From the NCBI RefSeq assembly GCF_006381105.1, contig NZ_VDET01000014.1:124001-188000 (forward strand): 64,000 bases of DNA, given 5' to 3'. The position numbers and the translations under genes were made by a program. Positions 1-9,642 of the stretch are shown piece by piece. The stretch's first letter is position 1. Each line of letters starts with the position of its first letter. The notes below the pieces were generated by a model that searched no databases, had not been told where the DNA came from, and saw only the letters and a list, made by a program, of their open reading frames with translations. The stretch is from Flavicella sediminum. Lineage in GTDB: Bacteria > Bacteroidota > Bacteroidia > Flavobacteriales > Flavobacteriaceae.

Positions 1-321
1 AAGCCCACTGTATTTTAAAAAAGAATAACCCGCATATTGTCGGTCTCTTAAACCTGTTTCGCTTTCATAGACTTGGTTAGGGGTATACATTCTTTGCCCA
101 ATTTGAAACTCATGGATTCTTTTTCGCTGGGTAGATTTTCCTAAATATTTAAAATAAAGAAAGGTACCGTTGGTATAATAGCGATCTCGGAAAGTGGTTA
201 CATACAAATCATTGTCACTAATAATTCCTATTTCTTTAGAGAAATTACCTTGGGCAAAAGCACTAAATTTTTGCAGAAGTACAAATAAAATGAAGAAGAA
301 AAGTGTTTTTTTTGAAATCAA
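1..321 (-). CDS. LpxR-like (DUF2219) outer-membrane protein, N-terminal part
   Basis: An open frame runs off the left edge of the window, so only about the first 107 residues are present. It begins with a hydrophobic signal-peptide-like stretch ending FSAFAQ. It continues with EIGIISDNDLY, a tyrosine-rich YYTNG motif and FQIGQRMYTPNQV, which resembles the start of the lipid A deacylase LpxR/DUF2219 beta-barrel family. No in-frame ATG is available, so a TTG at 319-321 is the likely start; it sits about 26 bases downstream of a TATATTTG -7 box. Family members remove 3'-acyloxyacyl groups from lipid A or are uncharacterised barrels. The family call rests on the N-terminal motifs only. Confidence 0.55.
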   Translation of the reverse strand, partial: MISKKTLFFFILFVLLQKFSAFAQGNFSKEIGIISDNDLYVTTFRDRYYTNGTFLYFKYLGKSTQRKRIHEFQIGQRMYTPNQVYESETGLRDRQYAGYSFLKYSGL

Positions 322-347
322 AGTAATGCAAAAGTGTTTAATTGAAA

Positions 348-355
348 CAAATATA
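348..355 (-). promoter_or_regulatory. -7 box of the LpxR-like gene
   Basis: On the minus strand this reads TATATTTG, a perfect match to the Bacteroidota TANNTTTG element. It lies about 26 bases before the proposed TTG start. No clear -33 TTTG was found. Confidence 0.45.
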
Positions 356-381
356 TTGAAATTTATTTGAGCATATTGTAT

Positions 382-412
382 AAAAAAAGCTCCTGAGAAG
401 GAGCTTTTTTTT
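382..412. terminator. Bidirectional rho-independent terminator downstream of lipA
   Basis: AGCTCCT (388-394) pairs with AGGAGCT (399-405) around a GAGA loop, flanked by an A run on the left and a T run on the right. It ends lipA transcription on the minus strand. Confidence 0.85.
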
Positions 413-493
413 ATTAACCAAACTTAATTTTATGAAATGAAAGGAAACCACCCCCTTCATAAAACATAAACACAAGTATCGTGCCAAAGTTTG

Positions 494-1363
494 TTATTCT
501 AAATGTTTTTGTGCTTTATAAGAAGATCTTACCAAGGCGCCACTTTCTACATGCCTAAATCCTAAATCCAATCCTATTTTTTTATATTTTTCAAATTGCT
601 CTGGCGTAATAAATTCTTTTACTGGCAAATGTTTTTTACTTGGTTGTAAATACTGACCTATAGTAACAATATCAACTTTTGCTTTTGCTAAATCGTGTAA
701 GGTTTCAATAACCTCTTCTTCAGTTTCTCCTAAACCTAACATAATACCAGATTTAGTTCTTTTTTGACCGTTGTCTTTAAGGTATTTTAAAACCTCTAAA
801 CTACGATCGTATTTAGCCTGAATTCTAACTTCACGAGTTAGTCTTCTTACCGTTTCTAAATTATGAGAAATTACTTCAGGAGCAACGGCTATCAAACGAT
901 CAATGTTTTTTTCAATTCCTTGAAAATCTGGAATCAATGTTTCTAAGGTCGTTGTAGGATTGGCTCTTCTTATGGCTTTTACTGTTTCTACCCAAATAAT
1001 AGAACCTCCATCTTTTAAGTCGTCTCTGTCAACAGAAGTAACCACGGCATGTTTGATACTCATCAATTTGATGGAGCGGGCTACCTTTTCTGGTTCGTCC
1101 CATTCTACCGTATCTGGCTTTCCTGTTTTTACACCACAAAAACCACAAGAACGGGTACATGTATTTCCTAAGATCATAAAGGTCGCCGTTCCTTCTCCCC
1201 AGCATTCTCCCATATTCGGACAACTACCACTCGTACAAATTGTATTTAATTTGTATTTGTCTACTAATCCTCTTAGTTCTGTATATTTTTTTCCAACCGG
1301 TAACTTAACTCTAAGCCATTTCGGTTTTGCAACTCTTTCTTTTACTTCAGTGTTTTCAGACAT
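494..1363 (-). CDS. lipA: Lipoyl synthase
   Basis: Radical-SAM enzyme that inserts two sulfurs into protein-bound octanoyl groups to make lipoyl cofactors. The protein is 289 aa, normal for LipA. Auxiliary cluster cysteines C43, C48 and C54 (CTSGSCPNMGEC) and the radical-SAM cluster C69-x3-C73-x2-C76 (CTRSCGFC) are all visible, and the C-terminal RSSY motif whose serine ligates the auxiliary cluster is present. Its substrates here would include the two lipoyl domains of the PDH E2 at 13204-14865 and the glycine-cleavage H protein, which is not in the window. The gene stands alone and ends at a strong terminator. Confidence 0.97.
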   Translation of the reverse strand: MSENTEVKERVAKPKWLRVKLPVGKKYTELRGLVDKYKLNTICTSGSCPNMGECWGEGTATFMILGNTCTRSCGFCGVKTGKPDTVEWDEPEKVARSIKLMSIKHAVVTSVDRDDLKDGGSIIWVETVKAIRRANPTTTLETLIPDFQGIEKNIDRLIAVAPEVISHNLETVRRLTREVRIQAKYDRSLEVLKYLKDNGQKRTKSGIMLGLGETEEEVIETLHDLAKAKVDIVTIGQYLQPSKKHLPVKEFITPEQFEKYKKIGLDLGFRHVESGALVRSSYKAQKHLE

Positions 1364-1502
1364 TTCCGAATCGAATTTAATAGGGCAAAGTTACAAATAA
1401 CTGCAATAATGGTTGCTACAGAATGGAAACTAATTATGACGTGCTTTAAATTATTACGCAAAAGAGTTTTTTCGCTTTAAAATAAAATGACATTGCTAAA
1501 AT

Positions 1503-3707
1503 TTAACGCAAGGTAATGGTGTTTTTTAAAGGTATCGCAGCTCCTAATTTTTGGCTCAATGGACTAGGAGAGGAGTTGCCAATAAGAATTTCATACGTTC
1601 CTTTTAGCCAAACTTTTTCACCTTTTTTATTGATTACTTTTAAATCCTCAGGACTTAAGTTGAACACAATATTTTTCTTCTCTCCTTTTTTTAAAGAAAT
1701 TCTTTGAAATCCTTTTAAGCTAGTCAATGGTAAATTTTCTGTGTTTTTTAAAGGACTCACATACAATTGTACAACTTCATCCATATCAAAATTCCCTGTA
1801 TTAGCAACATCAACGCTAATTGTCAACTCTTTATTTTTTCTAATTTTTGTTGAAGATAAAACCAAGTTGTCAAATTTTGTAGAAGAATATGTCAAGCCAA
1901 AACCAAAGGGAAACATTGGTTCTTTCGTCATGTATTTATAGGTTCTTCCTTTCATTGAATAATCTTCAAATGCAGGTAACTGAGCTACATTCTTAGGGAA
2001 AGTAATCGGCAAATGTCCTGAGGGAGAAATATTTCCAAATAAAACATCGGCGACTGCATTTCCTCCTTGTTCACCTGGATACCACATTTGTAAAATAGCA
2101 TCACAACCTTCTTCAATTCCTTCTAAAGAAACAGCACTACCACTGGCTATTACCAAAATAAGGGGACGGTCTTTTTTCTTTTCAATCATTGTTTTTACAT
2201 AGTCTACTTGATTTTTTGGTAAACGTAAATTTACGCGGTCTCCTTTGCTAGGCGAAGCAATGGCATCCACTTCTTCTCCTTCCATATCCGCAGAAATTCC
2301 GACTACACAAATAGTAGCATCTGACTGTCCAACAACTACAGGAGCATAATTTAAAGGGTTTAAGTTTTTTTGAAAAGGCAAAGCTCCACTTCTATAGTTT
2401 AAAGATGTTCCTAAAGAAACGGCATCAGCAATTCCTTCCAATACAGTTACTAAATTTGGACTCACACCATAATAATTTCCCATAAGTACATCGGCAGAAT
2501 TTGCAAAAGGTCCGGTAACATAGGGTACTCTGATATTTTTTGACAATGGCAATACATTGTTTTTATTTTTCAATAATACAATCGATTTTTGTGCTGCTTC
2601 TCTAGCCAAAGCAATATGTTCCTCACAATGAATTTTATCTGGACCTAAATGAGCATACGGATTTGGAGCTCCTTTTTTGTCTAATATTCCTAAACGAAAA
2701 CGGGTTTTAAATAACTGCTTGGTTCTTTCATGAATTAATTCTTCTGATATCAACCCTTGTTGCAAGGCTTTGTGCAACAAACGATAACTATGGCCGCAAT
2801 TTAAATTGACGCCTGTTATTAGTGCAATGGCGGCGGCTTCTTCTTTTGTTTTCGCCGTTTTGTGTCCTTTGTAAATATCACCAATGGCACCACAGTCGGA
2901 AACAACATAGCCGTCAAAATTCCATCGATCTCTTAAAGTTTCTTTCAGTAAAAACGCACTTCCTGACGCTGCTTTTCCATACACGGCATTATAGGCACTC
3001 ATGACCCCTTCAACTTTGGCTTCTTTTACCAAAGCTTCAAAGGCAGGGAAATAGGTTTCTTCTAAATCTTGTTTTGTTGGCTCTGCATTAAAGTGATGAC
3101 GTAATTCTTCTGGTCCTGAATGGACAGCAAAATGTTTGGCACAAGCAGTTGATTTCATGTATTTTGAATTTTCACCTTGCAAGCCATTAACAAAAGCAAC
3201 TCCAATTTTAGACATTAAATAAGGATCTTCTCCGTACGTTTCTTGTCCGCGCCCCCACCTAGGATCTCTAAAAATATTTACGTTGGGTGTCCAAAAAGTC
3301 AAGCCTGCATATTTACCTCGGTTGCCCATGCTTTGAGAAATTACATATTTGGCTCTAGCTTCTGTTGAAATTGCCGAAGCCAATTTTTTGGCAAGTACAG
3401 GATCAAAGGAAGCACCAATGGCAATTCCTTGAGGAAAAATAGTTGCTTTTCCATTTCTAGAAATGCCATGCAAGGCTTCATTCCACCAATCATAACTAGG
3501 CACTTCCAGTCTGTCTATTCCAGGCGCCGAGCTTAGCAATTGTTTCATTTTCTCTTCCGTGGTCATTTGTGAGACTAAAATCTCAGCTCTTTCTTCAATG
3601 GAAAGATTTGGGTTTTGAAACGAGAAATCTACAGTTTGAGCCTTACATATAAAAAAAATGTTCAGTAAAAGAGTGGCTAGTAAGATTTTTTTAATAGGGA
3701 TGCGCAT
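1503..3707 (-). CDS. Glycoside hydrolase family 3 (beta-glycosidase), secreted or periplasmic
   Basis: 734-aa GH3 enzyme, expected to remove terminal beta-linked sugars from oligosaccharides. A signal peptide (residues 1-23, ending CKAQ) directs it out of the cytoplasm. The N-terminal barrel carries the substrate-binding KHF (191-193) and the nucleophile motif VVSDCGAI with D271; the (alpha/beta)6 domain and a C-terminal fibronectin-III-like domain follow. There is no T9SS signal, so a periplasmic location is likely. It is the last gene of the GH117-GH-GH16-GH3 operon, 5 bases after the GH16 gene. The exact sugar specificity (glucose, xylose or galactose) cannot be read from the sequence; the operon suggests a red-algal galactan. 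Confidence 0.9.
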   Translation of the reverse strand: MRIPIKKILLATLLLNIFFICKAQTVDFSFQNPNLSIEERAEILVSQMTTEEKMKQLLSSAPGIDRLEVPSYDWWNEALHGISRNGKATIFPQGIAIGASFDPVLAKKLASAISTEARAKYVISQSMGNRGKYAGLTFWTPNVNIFRDPRWGRGQETYGEDPYLMSKIGVAFVNGLQGENSKYMKSTACAKHFAVHSGPEELRHHFNAEPTKQDLEETYFPAFEALVKEAKVEGVMSAYNAVYGKAASGSAFLLKETLRDRWNFDGYVVSDCGAIGDIYKGHKTAKTKEEAAAIALITGVNLNCGHSYRLLHKALQQGLISEELIHERTKQLFKTRFRLGILDKKGAPNPYAHLGPDKIHCEEHIALAREAAQKSIVLLKNKNNVLPLSKNIRVPYVTGPFANSADVLMGNYYGVSPNLVTVLEGIADAVSLGTSLNYRSGALPFQKNLNPLNYAPVVVGQSDATICVVGISADMEGEEVDAIASPSKGDRVNLRLPKNQVDYVKTMIEKKKDRPLILVIASGSAVSLEGIEEGCDAILQMWYPGEQGGNAVADVLFGNISPSGHLPITFPKNVAQLPAFEDYSMKGRTYKYMTKEPMFPFGFGLTYSSTKFDNLVLSSTKIRKNKELTISVDVANTGNFDMDEVVQLYVSPLKNTENLPLTSLKGFQRISLKKGEKKNIVFNLSPEDLKVINKKGEKVWLKGTYEILIGNSSPSPLSQKLGAAIPLKNTITLR

Positions 3708-3712
3708 AGTAA

Positions 3713-4948
3713 TTAGTTGTTTGTATAACTGAAATTAAATTCGTCTGTTGAAAAGGTTTTTTTCCCGTTAAGTTCTTTTACAAATATTCGGATGGTATAG
3801 TCCTTTTTGTTTTTTAGTTTTTTGTCGATGTTTAAATGAATTATTTTTCTTCCAAAACCTGACAATATTTTTTGAGTAGAACTGAGCACAGCTTTTTTCT
3901 TTTTATCGAAAACTTTTACCAATAACTGTCGGTCTTGATTGGCTTGATATACAAATTCCAATTCCAATTTTTCTTTAGCAGAAAGTTTTTTTGGTTTTTC
4001 TGTAAAATAAATATTCTCGTTAAATAGCTGTTGATGACTATAAGTACTTGCTTTCGTTTTTTTATCTACATCTACTAAATTATAGGCTCTTACCCAGTCA
4101 TAATAACAAGTATTCTTTGCAGGATCTGCTAATTCTTCGTCGGTTGGCAAAGAAATCCAAGGAAAAGGATAGGTTTCAGAAACCATGTTTACGTGCATCG
4201 GGTTGTCAAAAGGTTTCTTTTTTATGTCCGAATAGAAGTCGACTGTTTTTACAATCCGATCATCTAAATAATAACTTACTTTGCTGGCATCATGCCACCA
4301 GCCACCGTAGGTGTAAAAATCTTCGGAAGGCAAAGTTTTTGTTTCTATTTTAGATTGTGGAGCGCGTAAATCTTGTCTTTCCTTATCGCAGCTGTTGTAC
4401 CAAAAGTGGGAATTTGAATTCATTCCTTTGGCAAAATATTTTCCATTAAAATCTCCTTCTCGGCCAATACATTCTTGAATGTCTAATTCTAAACCATAGG
4501 TGTCGCAACCATTTGGCCCTTTTGAGGATTGGTCTGTTGAAAGCCAAAACGTAGTTGACATGGTTGTTTTGGCAGCTTTAAATTTACATTCGTAATAGCC
4601 ATAAAAGGCATCATTGCTTTTGGAAATTACCGCACCTCCAGCAATAGTAAAAGTAATTTCTCTTCCGTAGGCTTTCACTAGGGTGTCTTTTTTTAATTTT
4701 TCACCTTTAATTTTCATGTATCCATCACTCACAGAAACTTGTGAAGGAAGAAATATTCCAGGTGCTCTACCAATCCACTTTGGATGGTAATCGTACCATT
4801 TGGTGTCGTCTAGTTTTGTTCCATTAAATTCGTCAGAAAAAGTTTCGTTAATTACCCAGCGTTTTCCAACAGGAGGAACAGGAGGATCGGCCAATAAGGA
4901 AGTTGAAAAACCTATGAATAAGAGTGCTAGTAAAAAATATTTTTTCAT
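3713..4948 (-). CDS. GH16 endo-beta-galactanase (agarase/porphyranase type)
   Basis: 411-aa secreted endo-hydrolase. Signal peptide residues 1-20, then a GH16 jelly roll (about 30-290) with the catalytic signature ELDIQE: nucleophile E154, assisting D156, acid/base E159. Features such as the ETYPFPW segment followed by TDEELAD and YYDWVRAYN near the domain end are typical of the agarase/porphyranase side of GH16 rather than laminarinases. Residues about 310-411 form an extra beta-rich domain, possibly carbohydrate-binding or Ig-like. The neighbouring GH117 supports an anhydrogalactose- or galactose-containing substrate. Agarase versus porphyranase (or another sulfated galactan) is not resolved. 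Confidence 0.85.
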   Translation of the reverse strand: MKKYFLLALLFIGFSTSLLADPPVPPVGKRWVINETFSDEFNGTKLDDTKWYDYHPKWIGRAPGIFLPSQVSVSDGYMKIKGEKLKKDTLVKAYGREITFTIAGGAVISKSNDAFYGYYECKFKAAKTTMSTTFWLSTDQSSKGPNGCDTYGLELDIQECIGREGDFNGKYFAKGMNSNSHFWYNSCDKERQDLRAPQSKIETKTLPSEDFYTYGGWWHDASKVSYYLDDRIVKTVDFYSDIKKKPFDNPMHVNMVSETYPFPWISLPTDEELADPAKNTCYYDWVRAYNLVDVDKKTKASTYSHQQLFNENIYFTEKPKKLSAKEKLELEFVYQANQDRQLLVKVFDKKKKAVLSSTQKILSGFGRKIIHLNIDKKLKNKKDYTIRIFVKELNGKKTFSTDEFNFSYTNN

Positions 4949-4971
4949 AATTGTCTATTTAGTATCGGTAA

Positions 4972-6558
4972 TTATTCGGCAAGTAAAATCCAATCTTGTC
5001 CTAGTTTTGGAGGGTAAGCCCATAAATAACTCGCCCATTTTAAGGGTGCTGTTTTTGAATAATTTCCTGTGTGTGGGTTGAACCAAGTTAGGTTTAAATG
5101 ACCGTTCGCCGGTTTCGGAACATGAATTCTGACACTATTGTTTTCTGAAGGATGAAACATAATATATTTTCCATTTCCATCGGTTAAATTCCAACTAACA
5201 CTTGCGTTTGAGGGTTTAAATTTTTTGAATTCGTGTTTTTGAAAGAAATTGATAAAATGATTGTAGTAGTTCAATTTCGGCTGCTGCTCTTTGGGCAAAG
5301 CATCAATGTCTGTAATAATAACACTCCATGAATTTGCTTGCCAATAATAGGTAGAATAAGTGCCTGCAAAGGCACAAACATAATTTCTTCTCAAACAGGT
5401 TTTAGGGTCGTCATAACTTCCTATAAAAACCTCATAAGGACTTTTTTCATAGCCTCCATGTTCAATATTAAAAATAGGTTTGTTCGGAAAATCAGCTCGG
5501 CATTTGGTCATAACATGGTACAATTCAGTATTCCAATTTTGAATGGAAATAAAATCGACCAACTCACTGTTTTTTCTGCAGAATTTAAAATCATGTACCG
5601 TTAACAATCTTTTATAAGCATCTAATTTTCGAACTCTTGAAATTCTTTCTTTTAAATAAGGCTCATCGCACCTACCATAAGCCAAGGCTTCTTTTGACAC
5701 ATCCCATATAATATTAGGATAAGCTTGGTACCTTTTTATAATGTAGTCAAAATAACGATTGTCTTCCAAAGAATTCATGGCAGGCCAGTTGACTTCTTTG
5801 TTCCAAACATAAATCATTAAATGTGAGACAATATTTTTTTCATGTAAAAGTTCAATTTTTTTATCTAAATTTTTGAAGAAATCTACATTTAAGGAACTAA
5901 AATCAGGATCTGTATTAGAGCCTAAAAAAGGAAAAAAGTTTGGTTTTCCATATTCATGTGCAGGAATTATTTTAGGGTCCTTTTTCCATCGAATGTCATA
6001 AGCATACACATTCATCACCATTTGATTGAATCCGTTTTCGGCTATTTTATCTAAAATTTGAACGGTTTCTGTTTGTTCTTTTTTGCCATAATCCAATGCA
6101 AAAAACCAATCAAATTCATAGGCCGTCATAAAATAAGGATGCTCGTCTTCATAACTTACATACTGCGGATTTTCTTTGTCAATAATAATTCCACCATGAC
6201 AGTTATTGAAGGCTTCAGAAGAAATATGCAGATGCCCTTTTTTATTGTGCAATCTTTTAATATCAGAATTAGTTGTATAACTCCAATCACCAGTTTGATT
6301 TCCTGAAAAACGAATGACATATGTATTGTTGCCGTTGTAAAAACCAGGGACAATTAATTCTTTACCATTCGGTTGTAAAAAAATGGCTTCAAATTTTACC
6401 TCAAACGGATTTTTAGTGGCTGTACTTTTAAATTCTATATGGACAACTTCCCATTTTTTAAGGTGTATTTTTTTAGAACTATAGCTACTGTTTTTTGAAG
6501 CATAGCTAGTCGAAACGAAGCTTATAAATAAAAGGAAACTAATAACTTTTTTAAACAT
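4972..6558 (-). CDS. DUF5060-type clan GH-A glycoside hydrolase
   Basis: 528-aa secreted protein with a signal peptide (1-20). Residues about 30-115 look like the DUF5060 beta-sandwich (KKWEVVHIEF ... GDWSYTT). A TIM barrel follows (about 130-450), then a small beta C-terminal domain. Candidate catalytic residues are E290 in WDVSKEA (general acid/base; the usual NE is KE here) and E366 in FNIEHGG (nucleophile). These assignments are inference from clan GH-A layout. It lies 19 bases after the GH117 gene and 23 before the GH16 gene, so it should act on the same polysaccharide or its oligosaccharides. Substrate and GH family number are not assigned. Confidence 0.7.
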   Translation of the reverse strand: MFKKVISFLLFISFVSTSYASKNSSYSSKKIHLKKWEVVHIEFKSTATKNPFEVKFEAIFLQPNGKELIVPGFYNGNNTYVIRFSGNQTGDWSYTTNSDIKRLHNKKGHLHISSEAFNNCHGGIIIDKENPQYVSYEDEHPYFMTAYEFDWFFALDYGKKEQTETVQILDKIAENGFNQMVMNVYAYDIRWKKDPKIIPAHEYGKPNFFPFLGSNTDPDFSSLNVDFFKNLDKKIELLHEKNIVSHLMIYVWNKEVNWPAMNSLEDNRYFDYIIKRYQAYPNIIWDVSKEALAYGRCDEPYLKERISRVRKLDAYKRLLTVHDFKFCRKNSELVDFISIQNWNTELYHVMTKCRADFPNKPIFNIEHGGYEKSPYEVFIGSYDDPKTCLRRNYVCAFAGTYSTYYWQANSWSVIITDIDALPKEQQPKLNYYNHFINFFQKHEFKKFKPSNASVSWNLTDGNGKYIMFHPSENNSVRIHVPKPANGHLNLTWFNPHTGNYSKTAPLKWASYLWAYPPKLGQDWILLAE

Positions 6559-6577
6559 AGCAATTTTGTATAAAGGT

Positions 6578-7837
6578 TTACTTAGTTTGAAGTTTCTTGT
6601 TTTCTTCTGCTATTCTTTTACGTTGGTTGCCGTTTAACCCGTGTTTAAAATAAAATTCAGGTTTGTAATAATTATGTGATTTTTTCATGCTTTGGTCATC
6701 AATATCCTGACTCAAATCGCAATCAAAACGTGTAAGTATTGAATGATTTTCACTCCATTTGGTCACATTGGTAAAATGAGAAATTCCCCAAGTAATTCCT
6801 CTACCATCTTTGGTATCTGTAAAAGCATCAGGAATAAAAGGGCCGCCTGCATTTGGAAGCAAACTAGAAATGGCTGCGATGTTAAAATCGATTCCGTTTT
6901 CAGCATACTGGATGGTGTTGTGTTCATTTCCATCACGAATAACCAAGGCTGCAATTCCTCCTTTAAAAGGAAACAAGGTTGTTTCATGACCTGAAGTAAT
7001 TATTGGATTGGTAGGATTTTTTGTAAAAGGCCCCAAAGGATTGTCAGCAGTAGCCAAACCTTGCATACGAATTAGGTTTCCTTTTTCTCCAAAGTCTGAT
7101 TTGTAATACAAATATATTTTTCCTTTGTAAACCAATGGGTAAGGATCGTGAATAGAAAATTGATCCCATTGTCCTTCAGGACCATTGGGAATAACAACTT
7201 TGTTGTAAGGTGTCCAAGGACCATCAGGTGAATCAGAATAGGAAACAGCTACCGGACAATCGTCACCGCGTTTTCCACTAGCTTCCATAAAACCTTGGTA
7301 GTACAAATAATATTTTCCTTTCCATTTTAAAATATCAGTGGTGGCTACAGATCGCCATCCAACTTGTGGTTTTGGCGGTCTAGGAACGGCTACGCCTTGT
7401 TCTTCCCAAGTAAAACCATCTTTACTTGTGGCATACCAAATATCACATAAATCCCAATCGCTTGATGGAATGATTTCACTAGATAATTTAGCCCCTTTTG
7501 GTGGAGTAGGAGTTTGGCGGTGCGTATACCAAACATAATACTTACCATTTTCAAAAATTACTTTAGAAGGATCTCTTCTAGTAATGGTTCCGTCGTGATT
7601 GCTATAATCCAAACCCTTTAAAGGCGTATATTTAAACTGAGAATACAACTCGTTGTATTTTGGTTGAATTCCTAGGTAGGCATCATAATTTCGTTCCATA
7701 GAATGGCTCAATGGAATGTTTGGTTTTTCATGAGGCATTTTAAAAGGAAAACTTATCTTTTGTTCTTTTTCTTTTTGTGCATTTGTTATAAAACAAAGCA
7801 GGATAAAAATACTTGATATTAATTTCTGAATACTCAT
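6578..7837 (-). CDS. GH117 (3,6-anhydro-alpha-L-galactosidase-like)
   Basis: Family GH117 exo-enzymes cut the alpha-1,3 bond at the non-reducing end of neoagaro-oligosaccharides, releasing 3,6-anhydro-L-galactose; some members act on related galactosides. The long frame begins at 7915, but the Met at 7837 is preferred because it directly starts a signal peptide ending NAQ, giving 419 aa. The five-bladed propeller signatures are present: RRDPSKV with D89, SIHDPYPL with D231 and GHETTLFP with H284, matching by position the family's catalytic Asp/Asp/His set. It is the first gene of a four-gene hydrolase operon. Substrate is inferred, not shown. Confidence 0.85.
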   Translation of the reverse strand: MSIQKLISSIFILLCFITNAQKEKEQKISFPFKMPHEKPNIPLSHSMERNYDAYLGIQPKYNELYSQFKYTPLKGLDYSNHDGTITRRDPSKVIFENGKYYVWYTHRQTPTPPKGAKLSSEIIPSSDWDLCDIWYATSKDGFTWEEQGVAVPRPPKPQVGWRSVATTDILKWKGKYYLYYQGFMEASGKRGDDCPVAVSYSDSPDGPWTPYNKVVIPNGPEGQWDQFSIHDPYPLVYKGKIYLYYKSDFGEKGNLIRMQGLATADNPLGPFTKNPTNPIITSGHETTLFPFKGGIAALVIRDGNEHNTIQYAENGIDFNIAAISSLLPNAGGPFIPDAFTDTKDGRGITWGISHFTNVTKWSENHSILTRFDCDLSQDIDDQSMKKSHNYYKPEFYFKHGLNGNQRKRIAEENKKLQTK

Positions 7838-8022
7838 ATAATTGTAACGTTTAAAATTTAATCGAAACAAATATTGAAAAATATTATAGAATTCTATAGC
7901 AATGGTACTAGACAAAAACTAGATAAACAGCAGTAACATGTATAAAAAAGACAAACGGGATAAAATAAAAACCATTTGCTTTAGTATTTGGTTTTGAGAA
8001 TTCAACAGTAGGAAATGTTTTG

Positions 8023-9621
8023 CTAAAAAGAATGAATGTATTCTTCAAGGTTATCACTACGCTCAAGGTTCATTTTTTTTCGAATTCGGTATCGAGAAGA
8101 GTGCACACTTTCAACAGAAATATTTAATAATTGCGCCATATGTTTGCTTGAAAAATTAAGTTTAATTAATGCACATATTTTTTGATCGGCTACGGTTATT
8201 TTTGGATGTTTGTTTTTTATTCGTTTGTAAAAACTTTTATGAATAGAGGTGAATCGTGCTTCAAATTCTTTCCAATTATTTTCTGGGTTTCCTTCAATAG
8301 TAGCCACCATTTTTTTAAAATCTGAAGCATCGATGTTTTCTTTGGATGAAGAAATAAGTTTTTTAAGATTGGAAATCATTTCATCTTTTTCTATGATCCT
8401 CAATGCCGATTCAGTCAGTTCTTTGTTTTTTAGTTCAAGGACTTCATTTTTTTGTTGAATTTGCAGCATTTGTTTTTCTCGGAGTATCTTTTTTTCAATT
8501 TTGTGCTTGTTTTTTAAATGTTTGAAAAAGACCAATCCAAAACCAATTAAGGAAATTAGGCTTATACTCAATAAAAGCGTTTGTAAAAACCAAACTTTAT
8601 CTTCATGTTCTAGTTCTTTAATATGTTGTTGTTTGACCAGTGCTTCCTGTTCTTCTTTTTTAATTCGGTATTTGTCCTTAATATTTAATAATTGCCTGTT
8701 GTTTTTACTTCTACTACCAAAGGTTTTGTCGTTGTATTCTTTGGCAATGGATAGATGTTTATAGGCCAGTGTTAATTTTTTCTGTTGAAAAAAAACTGCC
8801 GCCAAAGATTCGTGTACATGAATTTTGTAATCTAAGTGTTTTCTATATTTGTAAACAAGTGCCAATGAGTTTTTATAATGTAAAACACTTTTTGTAAAAT
8901 TGTTTTTAGACTTATAAATATCTCCATAGAGAGCTTCTAATATGATAAAATAACTCGGGTTGCTTTCTTTGAAAAATGCTTCTGTTTCTTGAAGGATGGC
9001 CAAGCCTTTTTGTAAATCTCCTTGCATTGCTTCTATAAAGCCGTTCTCAACATCTAGGTAAAAGGTTCTTCCAATATTTATGCCTGCTTTGTTTATTTGG
9101 TAAGCACTGTCTAAATATTTTTTAGCGAAAACATAATCTTTTCTAACACGGTAAAAATTGGTAAGCGAAAAATAATTATTTCGCAGCGGAATGTTTTTAG
9201 TAGGTTTCTTCTGAAATACTACTTTATTTAGTCTTATCGATTTATTAAAGTATTTTAGAGCAGCTTGATCTCTTTTGAAATAACTATAGAGCCAACCTAA
9301 ACTTTCATAAACTTTAGCGATAGATGTTTTGTTTTTTGTTTTTTCGGCTAACAATAAGGCTTTCCAATTGTAGTCGTATGCTTTGTTGTATTCAAGGTTA
9401 TGACTGTGAACTAGGGCAATATTCAAAAGGGTTCTGATAGCTTTTATGGTGTCTTTTGCTTCAGTGTTTTTGTGATACTGAATTTCGTATGCATTTAAAA
9501 TACTGTCTTTCGAATGATAATATTCAGACAAAATAGCGTTGTTTTTACTATTTTGTCCGAAGCTCATTTGAATTGCAATTATAAAAAATGCAAGGAAGTA
9601 ATTTTTTTTAGTTTGAATCAT
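8023..9621 (-). CDS. Membrane-bound TPR sensor with LuxR-type HTH
   Basis: 532-aa regulator of a layout common in Flavobacteriia. Residues 1-23 are a signal/anchor segment (ending SFGQ) and about 50-320 are TPR-like helical repeats, predicted periplasmic. A transmembrane helix spans about 345-366, followed by a coiled coil (about 370-430) and a cytoplasmic LuxR-type helix-turn-helix at about 468-532 (KITVADQKICALIKLNFSSK then ISVESVHSSRYRIRKK). It lies between the oxidoreductase gene (21 bases upstream, probably co-transcribed) and the hydrolase operon (185 bases downstream), so it probably controls the latter in response to a periplasmic signal. That target is inferred from position. Confidence 0.8.
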   Translation of the reverse strand: MIQTKKNYFLAFFIIAIQMSFGQNSKNNAILSEYYHSKDSILNAYEIQYHKNTEAKDTIKAIRTLLNIALVHSHNLEYNKAYDYNWKALLLAEKTKNKTSIAKVYESLGWLYSYFKRDQAALKYFNKSIRLNKVVFQKKPTKNIPLRNNYFSLTNFYRVRKDYVFAKKYLDSAYQINKAGINIGRTFYLDVENGFIEAMQGDLQKGLAILQETEAFFKESNPSYFIILEALYGDIYKSKNNFTKSVLHYKNSLALVYKYRKHLDYKIHVHESLAAVFFQQKKLTLAYKHLSIAKEYNDKTFGSRSKNNRQLLNIKDKYRIKKEEQEALVKQQHIKELEHEDKVWFLQTLLLSISLISLIGFGLVFFKHLKNKHKIEKKILREKQMLQIQQKNEVLELKNKELTESALRIIEKDEMISNLKKLISSSKENIDASDFKKMVATIEGNPENNWKEFEARFTSIHKSFYKRIKNKHPKITVADQKICALIKLNFSSKHMAQLLNISVESVHSSRYRIRKKMNLERSDNLEEYIHSF

Positions 9622-9642
9622 TAAATGAAAATCTACTTTGAG

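Noticed and set aside
960-1400. 146-codon plus-strand frame opposite lipA
   Set aside because: Shadow of lipA; it carries no recognisable domain, and the cluster-binding motifs are on the other strand.
7838-7915. Longer N-terminus of the GH117 protein
   Set aside because: The extra 26 residues precede a complete signal peptide, so the internal Met at 7837 is the better start.
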